This document shows, piece after piece, positions 33,582-34,745 of a stretch of 34,745 bases of DNA. This DNA comes from Gemmatimonadota bacterium (lineage in GTDB: Bacteria > Gemmatimonadota > Gemmatimonadetes > Longimicrobiales > RSA9). The DNA is taken from positions 1-34,745 of the forward strand of contig JACQVE010000256.1 in NCBI GenBank assembly GCA_016209965.1. Direction: 5' to 3'. The notes under the pieces were generated by a model. That model ran no database searches. It was not told where the DNA came from and saw nothing but the letters and a program-made list of their open reading frames with translations. The first letter of the stretch is position 1; each line of letters opens with the position of its first letter. The position numbers were made by a program, and so were the translations under genes.

Positions 33582-34378
33582 ACCCCCTGCGCCCCCGTGG
33601 GGCGCAGCCCCAGCACACCCAGTTGTCGGCCGGGCGAGCCCGCGCGGTGAGAGAAGAAGGGCGAGTTCCCGCAGCGCGTGCAGAGGCTCGAGCTCGTCAC
33701 CTGTGCTCCGGGTATGCCCAGTGCCGCCGCCCGCCCGGCGAGCAGCGCCCGCAGGTCCACGGGCCCGGGCGCGGGCCGCCGCTCGAGCCCCAGCGCCGCG
33801 TGCACTTCCGCTCCCACCTCGTAGCAGGCACCGCAGATCGCCGGCCCCAGGTGCAGGTGCAGGTCAGCCCGGCGGGAGCCCGCGGCACCGGCAAGCCGCG
33901 CTACACCGGCCTCGAGTACCCCAGCAGCAATGCCGCGCCAGCCGCCGTGCAGCAGCGCCACGGCACGCTGCTCCGCGTCAACCAGAGAGATGGGGACGCA
34001 GTCCGCCACAGACACGGTGAGCAGCACTCCCGCATCCCGGGTCACATGCCCATCGGCCCCCTCGGCCAGGAAAACGCCGGGCGGCCCCGCGCCATGCACC
34101 AGCACCTCCGCACCGTGCACCTGCAGCGCATGCACGGCGCGCGGGCACCCCGTCGCCTGGCGCAGCCGCGTCCACCGCGCCCAAACCGTCGCGGCCGGCA
34201 CTTCACCGAACCAGCGCAGGTCGAACGGCTCCTGCTCCGCTCCCCGCGCCGTCGTGCCCTGCACCAGCCAGGGAAAGCGGCGCGCCCACTCCGCGTGAAG
34301 GAACAGAGGAAGCGGCGCCGCGGCCCGCTCTTCCCGGACCGGCCGCGCCCGCAGCGCCGGGGCTACCGCTCCCCTCAC
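33578..34378 (-). CDS. pgeF: Purine nucleoside phosphorylase / polyphenol oxidase family (PgeF, YfiH/YlmD)
   Basis: 266 aa from a GTG that overlaps the preceding stop (GTGA). It belongs to the Cu-oxidase_4/laccase-domain family, now known as purine nucleoside phosphorylases with a zinc site. Motifs: LQVHGA (His88), VADCVPI (Cys127), HGGWRGI (His144), GPAICGACYEVG and LCTRC...FFSHRA. The C-terminus (GVLGLRPTG) is short, and the stop lies inside the duplicated 37-nt repeat. A murein-synthesis linked (YfiH) role is also proposed for this family. Confidence 0.9.
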   Translation of the reverse strand: MRGAVAPALRARPVREERAAAPLPLFLHAEWARRFPWLVQGTTARGAEQEPFDLRWFGEVPAATVWARWTRLRQATGCPRAVHALQVHGAEVLVHGAGPPGVFLAEGADGHVTRDAGVLLTVSVADCVPISLVDAEQRAVALLHGGWRGIAAGVLEAGVARLAGAAGSRRADLHLHLGPAICGACYEVGAEVHAALGLERRPAPGPVDLRALLAGRAAALGIPGAQVTSSSLCTRCGNSPFFSHRAGSPGRQLGVLGLRPTGAQGV

Positions 34379-34704
34379 ACCCCTTCCCCGGGGAAGGGGC
34401 CTTCCGGAGCCTCACCCTCGAGCACCGCCAGTCGGCGCCGCAGCTCCGCCACCTCCGCCTGCAGCGCCTCGAACTCCCGCCGCGGCACGAAGTCCAGCCG
34501 CTCCTTCGCCTCTTCCATCGCCTGCTGCGCCCGCCGCATCGTATCGCGCACCACCTCTTTCGCCCGCTCCGGCGAAATCTCCTCCCGCTGCCGCAGCTCC
34601 TGGATCGTCTCCTCGATGGCTTCCTTCAGCGCAGCCAACAGGCCGATTCCCGTCCGGATCCCCTCCTTTATCCCCTCCCGCATGCGCTGCTGCTCCTCTG
34701 TCAT
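34375..34704 (-). CDS. Small coiled-coil protein, phasin/PhaF-like
   Basis: 109 aa from ATG 34704, chosen for a strong AGGAGG 8 nt upstream; the frame is open further upstream. The N-terminus is a helix with IREGIRTG-like amphipathic spacing (REGIKEGIRTGIGLLAALKE), the middle is charged and helical, and residues about 75-100 form a clear heptad coiled coil (FEALQAEVAELRRRLAVLEG). This resembles PhaF/phasin-type and UbiK-type accessory proteins. No polyhydroxyalkanoate gene is in the window, so a granule role is unproven. It begins the operon that continues with pgeF. Confidence 0.6.
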   Translation of the reverse strand: MTEEQQRMREGIKEGIRTGIGLLAALKEAIEETIQELRQREEISPERAKEVVRDTMRRAQQAMEEAKERLDFVPRREFEALQAEVAELRRRLAVLEGEAPEGPFPGEGV

Positions 34705-34745
34705 ACCCCTACCCTCCTTTAGTGGTCGAATCCGCAAATACGGCC

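Noticed and set aside
34724-34735. GGTCGAATCC resembling a tRNA T-loop
   Set aside because: No acceptor stem, anticodon arm or paired T-stem is visible around it.

Overview
This window is a dense, very GC-rich stretch of bacterial chromosome with almost no non-coding DNA. The largest gap is about 207 bases, and no gap reaches 300. Codon choice, the frequent GTG and TTG starts, the M14 and M16 peptidase content and the gene order suggest a Gemmatimonadota-like or related bacterium. That assignment is inference; the window has no rRNA marker. I see no tRNA, rRNA, CRISPR array, insertion sequence, prophage or integrase.

Layout. At the left end (50-2845, minus) is a secreted M14 zinc carboxypeptidase. 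It is divergent from a plus-strand cluster (3007-6209) holding an OPT-family transporter, a lipoprotein translationally coupled to it, a second lipoprotein and a small CxxC protein. Everything from 6232 to the right end lies on the minus strand, so it is transcribed from right to left. In that order it reads: a coiled-coil phasin-like protein, pgeF, a small four-cysteine protein, an OsmC-family protein, rimP, nusA, ylxQ-like, infB, DUF503, rbfA, truB, ribF, rpsO, pnp, an M16 peptidase, ald, mreB, mreC, mreD, mrdA, rodA, accD, folC, hisS, proS, lysA and guaA. Many neighbours overlap at start and stop codons (ATGA, GTGA, TTGA) or lie within a few bases, as expected of long operons. The first block covers transcription elongation, translation initiation, ribosome maturation and RNA turnover. 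The second covers the elongasome (rod shape and peptidoglycan), fatty-acid, folate, tRNA-charging, lysine and GMP synthesis.

Most notable. The OsmC-family gene (33285 down to 32821) is interrupted by one in-frame TGA exactly where the family has its reactive cysteine. A 6-bp hairpin with a UGGAG loop begins at the distance expected of a bacterial SECIS element, and the second conserved cysteine (HxxxCP) is intact. I read it as a selenoprotein that routine gene calling would split in two. Other leads are: (a) an intrinsic terminator 14 nt upstream of the rimP start and downstream of a good promoter, which looks like an attenuator for the rimP-nusA-infB operon; (b) a similar terminator in the mreB leader; (c) lysA with glutamine in place of the PLP-binding lysine; (d) inverted GGGTAC arrays between lysA and guaA, with G-quadruplex potential.
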